Position numbers and translations under genes: made by a program
Assembly (NCBI GenBank): GCA_002314725.1
Contig: DCGV01000119.1
Span: forward strand, 1-28,811
Length of the DNA stretch: 28,811 nucleotides
Reading direction: 5' to 3'
Source of the DNA: Bacteroidales bacterium UBA1769
GTDB lineage: Bacteria > Bacteroidota > Bacteroidia > Bacteroidales > UBA932
Part shown: positions 17,054-24,184 of the stretch, in pieces
How positions within the stretch are numbered: position 1 is the stretch's first letter
Layout: each line of letters begins with the position of its first letter
Notes under the pieces: model-generated
Database searches by the model: none
Told to the model about the DNA's origin: nothing
Seen by the model: the letters and a program-made list of their open reading frames with translations, nothing else

Positions 17054-17992
17054 TTATTCTTGAAGGCCTCTTCCTACCTTGACGATCTCACCGGAAGAGA
17101 TTTTCTGTTGAATCAGTTTGTCAAGTAAACCATTGACAAAAGTTCGGCTGTTTGGAGTACTGTAGAATTTGGACAAATCCACATACTCATTGATTGTTAC
17201 CTTAATTGGGATATTTGAGAAGCAAACGGCTTCAGTAAGACCCAAAACAATTATTATGGCATCTGTCAGCACTATTCTGTCACTTTTCCAATTCGAAGCA
17301 TTCTCACTGATGAGTTTCATATACTCCTCATGATGGAGCATCGCCTCTGAAAGAAGAGTAAGGGCGAACTCCTTGTCATCCTCCTTCATGAATGTATTAG
17401 GATGAACGACAGTACCTTTTCTGATAACACTGTCAATGTTTTTCAAAATAACGTTAAGAGTGTACTCGATGTCATCTATCCAGAATAGAGACATATCCTC
17501 CAAAATCTCTTCAAATTTCTCGTTATCTTCAAACTCCTCTTCATATATCCGAGCGAATAACTTGCAATCCTCCTCAAACGAATCCACTCCGGAACTCATA
17601 TACTCCCGGTAATATTCAGATGCAACGATTGAATTGTACACCTTCCTCACAAACACATCGTACTCACCCCAACCCAATGAGTGTTTCTGGCAATAACTGC
17701 CAAATTCCGGATTGTCATTTAATAGTTTTACGAAACGATTGTTGACGAATTTATAATTTGGATTTGCCTGTTCTTCAGTAGGATGGAATTTGCGTAACCC
17801 AGCATCAATTCTTTCGGATGCGGTATTTACCAACGAGGGAGCAATATTCAGTAGGAAATAGTATAATTCTTTCGTCTTCTCACACGAATTGAGAAGCTCT
17901 TTCTGAGCACTCTCCAATGTTTTGGATTCTGAACATACAGCTGAGAAAAGAACTTTGAAAGCCTTTATTCTAATTAGTCGGCGCGAAATCAT
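17054..17992 (-). CDS. nusB: Transcription antitermination factor NusB (long form)
   Basis: RNA-binding factor that with NusE supports rRNA antitermination. The opening MISRRLIRIKAFKVLFSAVCS and the C-terminal block ILTDAIIIVLGLTEAVCFSN through NEYVDLSKFYSTPNSRTFVNGLLDKL are NusB. At 312 residues it is more than twice E. coli NusB (139); the extra length is an acidic helical insert between the first helix and the C-terminal domain (about 60-190), which I recall as usual for Bacteroidetes NusB. It is first in the twelve-gene minus-strand run and divergent from the DUF3276 gene. Confidence 0.92.
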   Translation of the reverse strand: MISRRLIRIKAFKVLFSAVCSESKTLESAQKELLNSCEKTKELYYFLLNIAPSLVNTASERIDAGLRKFHPTEEQANPNYKFVNNRFVKLLNDNPEFGSYCQKHSLGWGEYDVFVRKVYNSIVASEYYREYMSSGVDSFEEDCKLFARIYEEEFEDNEKFEEILEDMSLFWIDDIEYTLNVILKNIDSVIRKGTVVHPNTFMKEDDKEFALTLLSEAMLHHEEYMKLISENASNWKSDRIVLTDAIIIVLGLTEAVCFSNIPIKVTINEYVDLSKFYSTPNSRTFVNGLLDKLIQQKISSGEIVKVGRGLQE

Positions 17993-18015
17993 TTTAAACC
18001 TCTTGAAATATTTTA

Positions 18016-18023
18016 CAAATATA
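18016..18023 (-). promoter_or_regulatory. Candidate proximal -7 box for nusB
   Basis: The minus strand reads TATATTTG, an exact TAnnTTTG match, 24 nt before the nusB ATG. No clear -33 element at 19-21 nt. It would drive the long nusB-to-tricorn run with a short leader. Confidence 0.45.
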
Positions 18024-18080
18024 CTGATAAGTCAGCATAAAAAAAATAAAATAAGACGATAAAGTTCAATAATGTTTGAT

Positions 18081-18109
18081 AAACTTAGTAATCATAAAAA
18101 AATAAGTTG
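18081..18109. repeat. 29-bp near-duplicate element, copy 1
   Basis: Matches 28732-28760 at 27 of 29 positions (AAACTTAGTAATCATA... versus AAATTTAGTAATAATA...). It is AT-rich, in the 180-bp nusB/DUF3276 divergent gap. On the minus strand it ends in TAAGTTTA (18080-18087), one base from TAnnTTTG, so it may be a distal nusB promoter. Confidence 0.6.
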
Positions 18110-18136
18110 ATTCCGTAAATAATTCAAAAAAAAAAT

Positions 18137-18144
18137 TATATTTG
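18137..18144 (+). promoter_or_regulatory. Candidate -7 box for the DUF3276 gene
   Basis: TATATTTG is an exact match to TAnnTTTG, 29 nt upstream of the ATG at 18173, following an A-run. No -33 TTTG at the standard spacing; a TTG at 18106 is too far. Confidence 0.5.
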
Positions 18145-18172
18145 TAAAAGAATTCTAAACAAAATGTGAGTT

Positions 18173-18520
18173 ATGTATTTCGAAGATTATGACAATGCGG
18201 GGAGTCAGGACCGAAATGGCGATGATGTATTCTCAAAGCCAGTTAGGGCTGGTAAAAGAACCTATTTCTTTGATGTAAAGGCTACAAAAGGTAACGATTA
18301 TTACCTTACAATCACCGAAAGCAAAAGAAAAGTTGAAAGAGATGGTAGATTCGTCTATGATAAACACAAAATCTTCCTATATAAAGAAGATTTTGACAAA
18401 TTTGCCGAGGGATTGCAGGAGGTCGTAGATTACATTAAAGAGCGTTGTCCAATTACTGAATATCAAAAACCAGATGGTGAATCAGAGAGATTCTCTGATG
18501 TAAATTTCGAAGAGTTATAA
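18173..18520 (+). CDS. DUF3276 / PUR-alpha-like nucleic-acid-binding protein
   Basis: A 115-residue protein of the Bacteroidetes DUF3276 family, related to the PUR repeat of eukaryotic Pur-alpha, which binds purine-rich single-stranded DNA and RNA. The PUR module spans about 20-90: FSKPVRAGKRTYFFDVKATKGNDYYLTITESKR (strands) and KHKIFLYKEDFDKFAEGLQEVVDYI (strand then amphipathic helix). The tail is acidic. It has its own -7 box and a strong terminator, so it is probably a monocistronic, well-expressed gene. A start-stop pair ATGTGA lies 3 nt before its ATG. Target nucleic acid is unknown. Confidence 0.88.
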   Translation: MYFEDYDNAGSQDRNGDDVFSKPVRAGKRTYFFDVKATKGNDYYLTITESKRKVERDGRFVYDKHKIFLYKEDFDKFAEGLQEVVDYIKERCPITEYQKPDGESERFSDVNFEEL

Positions 18521-18553
18521 AAAATAGGGATGTTGTCTACATCCCTATTTTTT
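18519..18553. terminator. Bidirectional intrinsic terminator
   Basis: A perfect 15-bp inverted repeat (18519-18533 with 18539-18553) around a 5-nt loop TGTCT. The arms combine an A-run, TAGGGATGT and its complement with a T-run, giving a U-tract in both directions. It serves the DUF3276 gene (plus) and dacB (minus). The dacB stop (18537-18539) and its last codons are inside it. Confidence 0.9.
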
Positions 18554-19988
18554 CAATGATTCCTTCTATTTTCTTCACCACTGTACTGGAGGTTCCCGTG
18601 AAATTATTGAACATAACGGAGAACTTGGTATATCCTTTCCCGGTTTCTATATAACCGCAATAACACCTGACAAGAGACATCGATCCACTTTTAACATGGA
18701 TTTTATCTCTATTGGCATATCCAGGTAACAGCGTCTTGACAGTTCCCTCCCTACCTGCAACAGGGAAGCACTGAAAATATCGTTCAAAATAAGGTAGCGA
18801 TTCGGCAGCGGACAAAAATCTACAGAAGAAATCGGGCGAAGCGATGTTGTTCCTCGAAAGTCCACTACCATCTGATTGTTTGTAACCGTCAACATCACAG
18901 ATATATGTTTCGATATAATCAGAGATAGCTCTATTTACAGCTTGATAATCTGATGAGCCACATAGTTCTTTCCCTATTACTCTGTATATTGACTCTGCAT
19001 ACAGATTATTGCTCGAGGCTAACATACTGTGAATAATCCGTTCGATTGATGGTGAATACGTTTCAACTATTGTGGTCAACTCATCTTGAGGTTTCAAATC
19101 TTTCGAGATAGCTGACGATGTGATCTGATCCGCAAAAATACCTCGGTCTGAGAGAAATTTAGAGAATTCAAATGCACAAGTCAACGAGGCATAAGTATTT
19201 GTAAACTCTATTGTTTTCCCCTTTCCATTAACTGCATAAGTCCCGCTAAACCGTCCGATTTCTGAATTCATCGAGGGATAGAACTCGATTTTATCACTTG
19301 AGCCCTTGTCACCTGTTTGGGTTAGATTAATGATTTCATAACCAGGTATCACATATTTACCTGGCTCAATAAGAACCGGATCACCGACAACACTGCCAGG
19401 TTTGATATAATACTCACTGTGATTCTCGTAGAAATTCAATCCATGAGCGCTACAGCCATAATTAAACCCAAGATCTCCATATACCCAATTGATTGGAATG
19501 GATTCACCGTCAAAAAACCTCTCATCCCCTATTATCCTTCCTTCTATTTTTGAGATACCGGCTGCCACCATGGCTCCAGCCCATGTACTGAACAATTGCT
19601 CTATTGCGGTGGCAATAGAATCTTTGGATCCGAGTGTAGGATCCCCTCCACCTACGATATACAAGTCACCGAAGAGAGTGCCCTCTTCAATTTTTCCATC
19701 ATAGGCAATTGTAGTTTTAAATTTATAATCAGGGCCAAGTAGGTCAAAAGCAACGGCAGATGTGACTGTTTTCATGATAGAAGCAGTCTGAAGTGGATAT
19801 TTTTCATTATATGAAACCAGAACATTCCCATCTTCATCGATAGCTTTTACGCCAATTATGGACTCCTGACAGAGAGAATCGAAAGAGATCAAACTGTCAA
19901 CATATTCTTGCGCCTCATTCTGCCCGTAAGCAATGAAAAAAAGCGACAGGAACAGCGTTATCAATGATAATTTTCTCAAGTAACTCAA
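18537..19988 (-). CDS. dacB: D-alanyl-D-alanine carboxypeptidase/endopeptidase (PBP4)
   Basis: Periplasmic class C penicillin-binding protein that trims or opens peptidoglycan cross-links. A signal peptide covers residues 1-22 (hydrophobic LSLITLFLSLFFIAYG). The three PBP boxes are S70-I-M-K73 (SxxK), S326-N-N328 (SxN) and K433-S-G435 (KTG box). DGSGLSRNN (373-381) and the large insert between SxxK and SxN are typical of PBP4. Length 483 fits. No in-frame ATG exists near the N-terminus; candidates are TTG at 19988 (used here) and TTG at 19979, which would give MRKLSLITLF. The frame upstream closes at a TGA, so a non-ATG start is required unless there is a sequence error. Confidence 0.93.
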   Translation of the reverse strand: MSYLRKLSLITLFLSLFFIAYGQNEAQEYVDSLISFDSLCQESIIGVKAIDEDGNVLVSYNEKYPLQTASIMKTVTSAVAFDLLGPDYKFKTTIAYDGKIEEGTLFGDLYIVGGGDPTLGSKDSIATAIEQLFSTWAGAMVAAGISKIEGRIIGDERFFDGESIPINWVYGDLGFNYGCSAHGLNFYENHSEYYIKPGSVVGDPVLIEPGKYVIPGYEIINLTQTGDKGSSDKIEFYPSMNSEIGRFSGTYAVNGKGKTIEFTNTYASLTCAFEFSKFLSDRGIFADQITSSAISKDLKPQDELTTIVETYSPSIERIIHSMLASSNNLYAESIYRVIGKELCGSSDYQAVNRAISDYIETYICDVDGYKQSDGSGLSRNNIASPDFFCRFLSAAESLPYFERYFQCFPVAGREGTVKTLLPGYANRDKIHVKSGSMSLVRCYCGYIETGKGYTKFSVMFNNFTGTSSTVVKKIEGIIEKIGM

Positions 19989-20030
19989 TTGCTCAAATCA
20001 GTTTTTATTACTACTATAACAAGTTTATTA

Positions 20031-20038
20031 CAAAAATA
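20031..20038 (-). promoter_or_regulatory. Candidate -7 box for dacB
   Basis: The minus strand reads TATTTTTG (TAnnTTTG) 43 nt before the TTG start of dacB and immediately upstream of the divergent purM. No -33 match was identified. Confidence 0.35.
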
Positions 20039-20046
20039 GAATAAAA

Positions 20047-21270
20047 ATGGATAAATTTGCCGTGTTGTATTCACTTATTTATCCGAAAATGAACTCACAA
20101 GAAGCAGACAGATACGCAGCAAGAGGTGTTTCATCATCTAAAGAAGATGTCCATAAAGCTATCGCAAACATAGATAAAGGCATCTTCCCAAAAGCATTTT
20201 GTAAAGTAGTTCCTGACTTTCTTGGTGGGGACGACGAGTATTGCGTTGTAATGCATGCTGATGGGGCAGGAACAAAGAGTTCTCTTGCATATATCTATTG
20301 GAAAGAGAGCGGGGATATGAGTGTTTGGTCAGGCATAGCACAGGATGCCATCGTAATGAATACTGATGACCTGTTGTGTGTCGGCATAACAGATAACATC
20401 CTTCTATCCTCAACTATTGGACGCAACAAGGGACTAATCCCAGGTGATGTAATCAGCGCCGTTATCAATGGGTCAACTGCATTCGCACAGAAAATGAAAG
20501 AGTTTGGTGTCGATTTGGTATTGACCGGAGGAGAGACAGCTGATGTAGGTGATCTGGTGAAAACTATCATTGTGGATAGCACTGTTTGCGCCAGGGTAAA
20601 AAGGAGTGAAATAATAGATAACGCAAAAATATCCGCAGGGGATGTAATAGTTGCACTATCTTCTTCTGGCCAATCCACATACGAAAGTGAATACAATGGT
20701 GGAATGGGTAGCAATGGTTTAACTTCTGCAAGACATGATGTTTTCGCAAAATATATTGCTGACAAATATCCCGAGAGTTACGACAACAACATCCCTTCTG
20801 AATTCATCTATTCTGGCAGCAAAAAGCTTTTGGATGTTGAGCCTGAAACAGGTCTAACCTATGGCAAATTGGTATTATCTCCTACTAGAACATATCTACC
20901 TGTTGCCAAAGAGATTTTTAAAAAGTACAGGCCACTTATTCACGGAATGATTCATTGTTCAGGCGGCGCCCAGACAAAAGTACTCCATTTCATTGACGGA
21001 CTCAAGGTTATAAAGGACAACATGTTTCCAGTACCGCCTCTGTTCAAGGCCATTCAGCAAGAGTCCAAGACCTCATGGCAAGAGATGTATAAAGTCTTCA
21101 ATATGGGACACAGACTTGAGATTTATATTCCTCAAGAGATAGCACAGGATATCATTGATATCTCTGAAAGTTTTGGAATTGAAGCACGTATTCTTGGACA
21201 CGTTGAGAAAGCAGAGACCACTGAGGTGGAGATACGCTCCGAGTTTGGCACGTTCAATTATGTAAAATAG
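20047..21270 (+). CDS. purM: Phosphoribosylformylglycinamidine cyclo-ligase (PurM-type, AIR synthase)
   Basis: ATP-dependent ring closure of FGAM to AIR in purine synthesis. The 407-residue frame matches the Bacteroidetes PurM type rather than the E. coli one. Blocks include RGVSSSKEDVHKAI, HADGAGTKSSLAYIYWK, LLCVGITDNILLSSTIGRN, TGGETADVGD, GMGSNGLTSARHDVF, LSPTRTYLPV and HCSGGAQTKVLHF. Homologues as I recall begin about 5-10 residues before RGVS, so the internal ATG at 20089 (393 residues) may be the true start; a TAAATTTG -7 box at 20052-20059 supports that. The 20047 ATG is kept as the outer limit. It leads a five-gene plus-strand operon; the next gene starts 2 nt after its stop. Confidence 0.92.
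   Translation: MDKFAVLYSLIYPKMNSQEADRYAARGVSSSKEDVHKAIANIDKGIFPKAFCKVVPDFLGGDDEYCVVMHADGAGTKSSLAYIYWKESGDMSVWSGIAQDAIVMNTDDLLCVGITDNILLSSTIGRNKGLIPGDVISAVINGSTAFAQKMKEFGVDLVLTGGETADVGDLVKTIIVDSTVCARVKRSEIIDNAKISAGDVIVALSSSGQSTYESEYNGGMGSNGLTSARHDVFAKYIADKYPESYDNNIPSEFIYSGSKKLLDVEPETGLTYGKLVLSPTRTYLPVAKEIFKKYRPLIHGMIHCSGGAQTKVLHFIDGLKVIKDNMFPVPPLFKAIQQESKTSWQEMYKVFNMGHRLEIYIPQEIAQDIIDISESFGIEARILGHVEKAETTEVEIRSEFGTFNYVK
20052..20059 (+). promoter_or_regulatory. Candidate -7 box for purM within the longer frame
   Basis: TAAATTTG matches TAnnTTTG exactly. Transcription would begin near 20066, downstream of the first ATG (20047) and 23 nt before the second ATG (20089). No clear -33 TTTG. Confidence 0.35.
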
Positions 21271-21272
21271 CA

Positions 21273-22379
21273 ATGACAAGGAGATCGACAATTGGCTTTA
21301 TAGTTATCATCTCGATTGCTTTAATAATCGGATTGATGATTTCACACAGGATTTCTAAAAGAAGTGCCGAAAATATAGTATACAACAATATCCCTATTGT
21401 TGAATATGCCCTTAACGACTCTACATCTTCATACTATGTTGATTTTAAATCCATAGATCCAGAAATCAGACTGTTGCCGATAGCCATCATGGCTGAAGAT
21501 ACCAATCAACTCTCTATGTTGAGATTGATGGATACAATGGATTATTTTGACAATATAACAGGAGCCTTATCAAGTGACGAGATAGAGGATTTTGCAGGAG
21601 AGAAGCTACTCTTCTTTGCAGATATGGCACACACTCCATACTCATCGATATCATCTGGAAAATCATTACGTGATCAGGTCATCTATAATGCAATCTCATT
21701 ACTTCAAGACAAGGAGACTCAGCCAAAGATATTCATTTTGAATGATCCTCTCGCTTGTGCATACAGTGAAAAGGATTTGAAATCTTTTTTACTACAGAGT
21801 AAATCTGGTATAAAAGTTATAAGCGTAATTGAAGCTGCAGTCAAACAGGCGTTGGATCAAATAGATTCTACATCATCACAACCTTGTGCCATCGGAATCA
21901 TCGGATCCGATGCAGTTATTGAATCCAAAGGGTTCCAAGATGCATTCAAGGATGAGATTATCAACAGAGGCATTTCTTCTGACATTCAGATTATTGCTCA
22001 AACGTACGCTGCGGACAGTACAACATTGAAGTATCACGATTCCGATTTGGGGACAATTACAAAAAACAATATAGATTTAACAGCTCTAGATTCATTATTT
22101 GCAAAGAGAAAGACACAAGATGACGGTTCTCATTATGAGATGAAGGCCATCATCATTGCAGATAATGACTACTATCAACTGGCAGTTGAATATGCCGAAA
22201 GATCCAAAGTTCTATGTCCAATCATCTATCCCGAAATGAGTGCTGCGATTGAATGTTATAAGACTCTTCGTCAAGATCATAACCTCTCTATGAGGATAAC
22301 GAGAAAGAGCCATGAAGTATACTTTTCTGTAGCTGATTACGACGGAACTACCCAAAATGTATGTATAAATCAACAATAA
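21273..22379 (+). CDS. Membrane-anchored glutamate-racemase-like protein lacking catalytic residues
   Basis: 368 residues; I know no named family for it. Residues 7-24 form one transmembrane helix after MTRRST; the rest is soluble and, from the anchor type, probably periplasmic. The soluble part lines up in order with MurI: IAIMAEDTNQLSML (70-83) on the IGVFDSGVGGLSVL opening; LFFADMAHTPYSSIS (113-127) on the YxxDTAxxPYG block; IFILNDPLACA (153-163) on the xxACNTASA block; VISVIEAAVKQAL (182-194) on PVxGVIEPA; IGIIGSDAVIESKGF (207-221) on IGVxATxxTxxSxxY; AIIIADNDYYQL (292-303) on xxLGCTHYPLL. The aspartate, both cysteines and the histidine of MurI are replaced, so racemase activity is unlikely. 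It starts 2 nt after purM and overlaps the exonuclease gene by 19 bp. The homology is my alignment by eye; function unknown. Confidence 0.7.
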   Translation: MTRRSTIGFIVIISIALIIGLMISHRISKRSAENIVYNNIPIVEYALNDSTSSYYVDFKSIDPEIRLLPIAIMAEDTNQLSMLRLMDTMDYFDNITGALSSDEIEDFAGEKLLFFADMAHTPYSSISSGKSLRDQVIYNAISLLQDKETQPKIFILNDPLACAYSEKDLKSFLLQSKSGIKVISVIEAAVKQALDQIDSTSSQPCAIGIIGSDAVIESKGFQDAFKDEIINRGISSDIQIIAQTYAADSTTLKYHDSDLGTITKNNIDLTALDSLFAKRKTQDDGSHYEMKAIIIADNDYYQLAVEYAERSKVLCPIIYPEMSAAIECYKTLRQDHNLSMRITRKSHEVYFSVADYDGTTQNVCINQQ

Positions 22380-22966
22380 CACCACAAGAGATAGACCAGA
22401 TGGACCTGGCTGTCTTCCCTGGCAAGATAACAGTAATCACAAAAAAAGACCGAGCGTATAAGCATGCTATCAAACACCTCTCGGAACAACGTTTCATAGG
22501 GTTCGATACTGAAACAAAACCGATTTTCACCCCTCATGCCCACAGATGTTCCACTGCCCTTCTTCAGCTTTCTAGTGAAAAGGAGGCCTTTCTTTTCAGA
22601 TTACAGGAACTTGGTTTACCGGAAGAGTTAGCTGCTATATTGTCCGATCCCGATATCACAAAAATAGGCGCGGCAGTCTATGATGATATCCTTGGCCTTC
22701 AACGTTATACCAAATTCGAACCTAAACGGTTCGTCGATCTGCAACGTATTGGTGAAAAGTATGGGATTATAGACAAAAGTGTTAAGAAGATGTCAGCAAT
22801 CATATTAGAGAAACATGTTTCGAAATCACAGCAATGTTCCAATTGGGAGGCCGACACATTAAGTGAAGCTCAACAGATGTATGCTGCAATAGATGCATGG
22901 ATATGTGTTCTTATGTATAAGAAATTGTTATCATCTCCTATAGCTCAACCAACTGATACAGAATGA
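22361..22966 (+). CDS. 3'-5' exonuclease domain protein (DEDDy, RNase D-like)
   Basis: A 201-residue single-domain nuclease of the DnaQ-like RNase D branch. Exo I is FIGFDTETKP with D49 and E51; Exo II has D108/D109 in AAVYDDILGLQ; Exo III is Y174-AAI-D178 (MYAAIDAW), the DEDDy form. LLQLSSEKEAFLF (68-80) and FVDLQRIGEKYG are family blocks. There is no HRDC domain, unlike E. coli RNase D, so the RNA or DNA target is unknown. The ATG at 22361 overlaps the racemase-like gene by 19 bp, and the methyltransferase gene begins 1 nt after its stop, showing tight coupling. Confidence 0.9.
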   Translation: MYKSTITPQEIDQMDLAVFPGKITVITKKDRAYKHAIKHLSEQRFIGFDTETKPIFTPHAHRCSTALLQLSSEKEAFLFRLQELGLPEELAAILSDPDITKIGAAVYDDILGLQRYTKFEPKRFVDLQRIGEKYGIIDKSVKKMSAIILEKHVSKSQQCSNWEADTLSEAQQMYAAIDAWICVLMYKKLLSSPIAQPTDTE

Positions 22967-22967
22967 T

Positions 22968-24158
22968 ATGGCTACTATTTTTCTAAAAAAAGGACGGGAG
23001 GATTCAATTCTCCGCTTTCATCCATGGGTGTTTTCTGGAGCAGTTGAGCGAATCGAAGGAGAGCCGGCAGAAGGTGACGTCGTGGCTGTAGTTAGCCATA
23101 GTAATCAATTATTAGGCTGCGGGCACTATCAGATAGGTTCTATTGCTGTCAGAATGTTATCATTTGAGCATGAGTCTCTTCCTAAGAATTTCTGGACCAA
23201 TAGAATAAAAGAGGCACTTCAAGTACGGGTTTCATGTGGACTTGATTGCTCGAAAGATACAAACTGTTATAGGTTGATACATGGAGAGGGAGATGCTCTG
23301 CCCGGACTTATCATTGACTATTATGATGGTGTAGCCGTAATGCAGGCACACTCTGCAGGGATGTTCCTCTCTCGAGATGAAATATGCAATGCATTACAAT
23401 CGATATATGGCAATCGTCTAAAAGCTGTTTATGACAAAAGCGAAGGAACTGCCCCATTTAAGGCCGGTCTGGATCTCAAGGACGGGTATTTATATAGAAG
23501 AGAAGATTTCACTGAATCGGAAATTACCGTGTTGGAGAATGGCCATAAATTTATTGTCAATTGGGAATCTGGACAGAAGACAGGTTTCTTCCTGGATCAA
23601 AGGGAAAATAGAGCGAAAGTCGCTTCTATGGCTTCTGGACGACGAGTATTGAATCTATTCTGCTATACAGGTGGTTTCTCTATATATGCTCTGAAAGGTG
23701 GAGCTACGAGCGTAGACTCTGTGGATAGTTCAGCCGTCGCTATGGCAATGGTCGATCGAAACGTCGCACTGAATGGCTTTTCCGGCAATCATAAGTCATA
23801 CTGTGAAGACGCAATCGATTTTGTTAAGAATTCACCTGATGGAGCATACGATTTGATGATTGTAGACCCTCCCGCTTTCGCAAAACATAGAGGAGCGCTA
23901 AACAATGCTCTTAGAGCATATCAAAGATTGAATGCCGCAGCCATTTCCAAAATTGCACACGGAGGAATCATCTTTACATTCAGTTGTTCCCAAGTCGTTG
24001 ATAAGAATGCATTTGCTTTGGCAATCTTCTCAGCCGCCGCATCGACTGGCCGTCATGTAAGGATTCTTGACAGACTCAACCAACCTTGCGACCACTCTGT
24101 CAATATATATCATCCTGAAGGGGAATATTTGAAGGGATTGGTTTTGTATGTTGAATAA
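22968..24158 (+). CDS. RlmI-like 23S rRNA cytosine methyltransferase
   Basis: Class I SAM-dependent methyltransferase with an N-terminal PUA domain (about 1-75, KKGREDSILRFHPWVFSGAV). A middle region (YRLIHGEGDALPGLIIDYYD, 101-120) and the catalytic core follow: GFFLDQRENR (206-215), motif I VLNLFCYTGGFSIYAL (227-242), motif IV DPPAF (300-304) and the SCS motif with C340, the probable nucleophile for cytosine C5 methylation. Length 396 equals E. coli RlmI (396). RlmI makes m5C1962 of 23S rRNA; the same target here is inferred. Fourth gene of the purM operon, 26 nt before the pseudouridine synthase. Confidence 0.92.
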   Translation: MATIFLKKGREDSILRFHPWVFSGAVERIEGEPAEGDVVAVVSHSNQLLGCGHYQIGSIAVRMLSFEHESLPKNFWTNRIKEALQVRVSCGLDCSKDTNCYRLIHGEGDALPGLIIDYYDGVAVMQAHSAGMFLSRDEICNALQSIYGNRLKAVYDKSEGTAPFKAGLDLKDGYLYRREDFTESEITVLENGHKFIVNWESGQKTGFFLDQRENRAKVASMASGRRVLNLFCYTGGFSIYALKGGATSVDSVDSSAVAMAMVDRNVALNGFSGNHKSYCEDAIDFVKNSPDGAYDLMIVDPPAFAKHRGALNNALRAYQRLNAAAISKIAHGGIIFTFSCSQVVDKNAFALAIFSAAASTGRHVRILDRLNQPCDHSVNIYHPEGEYLKGLVLYVE

Positions 24159-24184
24159 TATTCAGCTTGTAAGCCGAACAAATT

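Noticed and set aside
20295..20765. Open frame of 156 codons opposite purM
   Set aside because: Overlaps the most conserved purM blocks; composition is that of a reverse-complement shadow.
21273..22379. Annotating this gene as functional murI
   Set aside because: Both catalytic cysteines and the catalytic aspartate are replaced and a membrane anchor is present, so calling it glutamate racemase would be misleading.
24161..24178. Short inverted repeat TTCAGCTT/AAGCCGAA between the methyltransferase and pseudouridine synthase genes
   Set aside because: Only 7 of 8 positions pair and the spacer is 2 nt, so a stable hairpin is doubtful; no T-run follows and the genes look co-transcribed.
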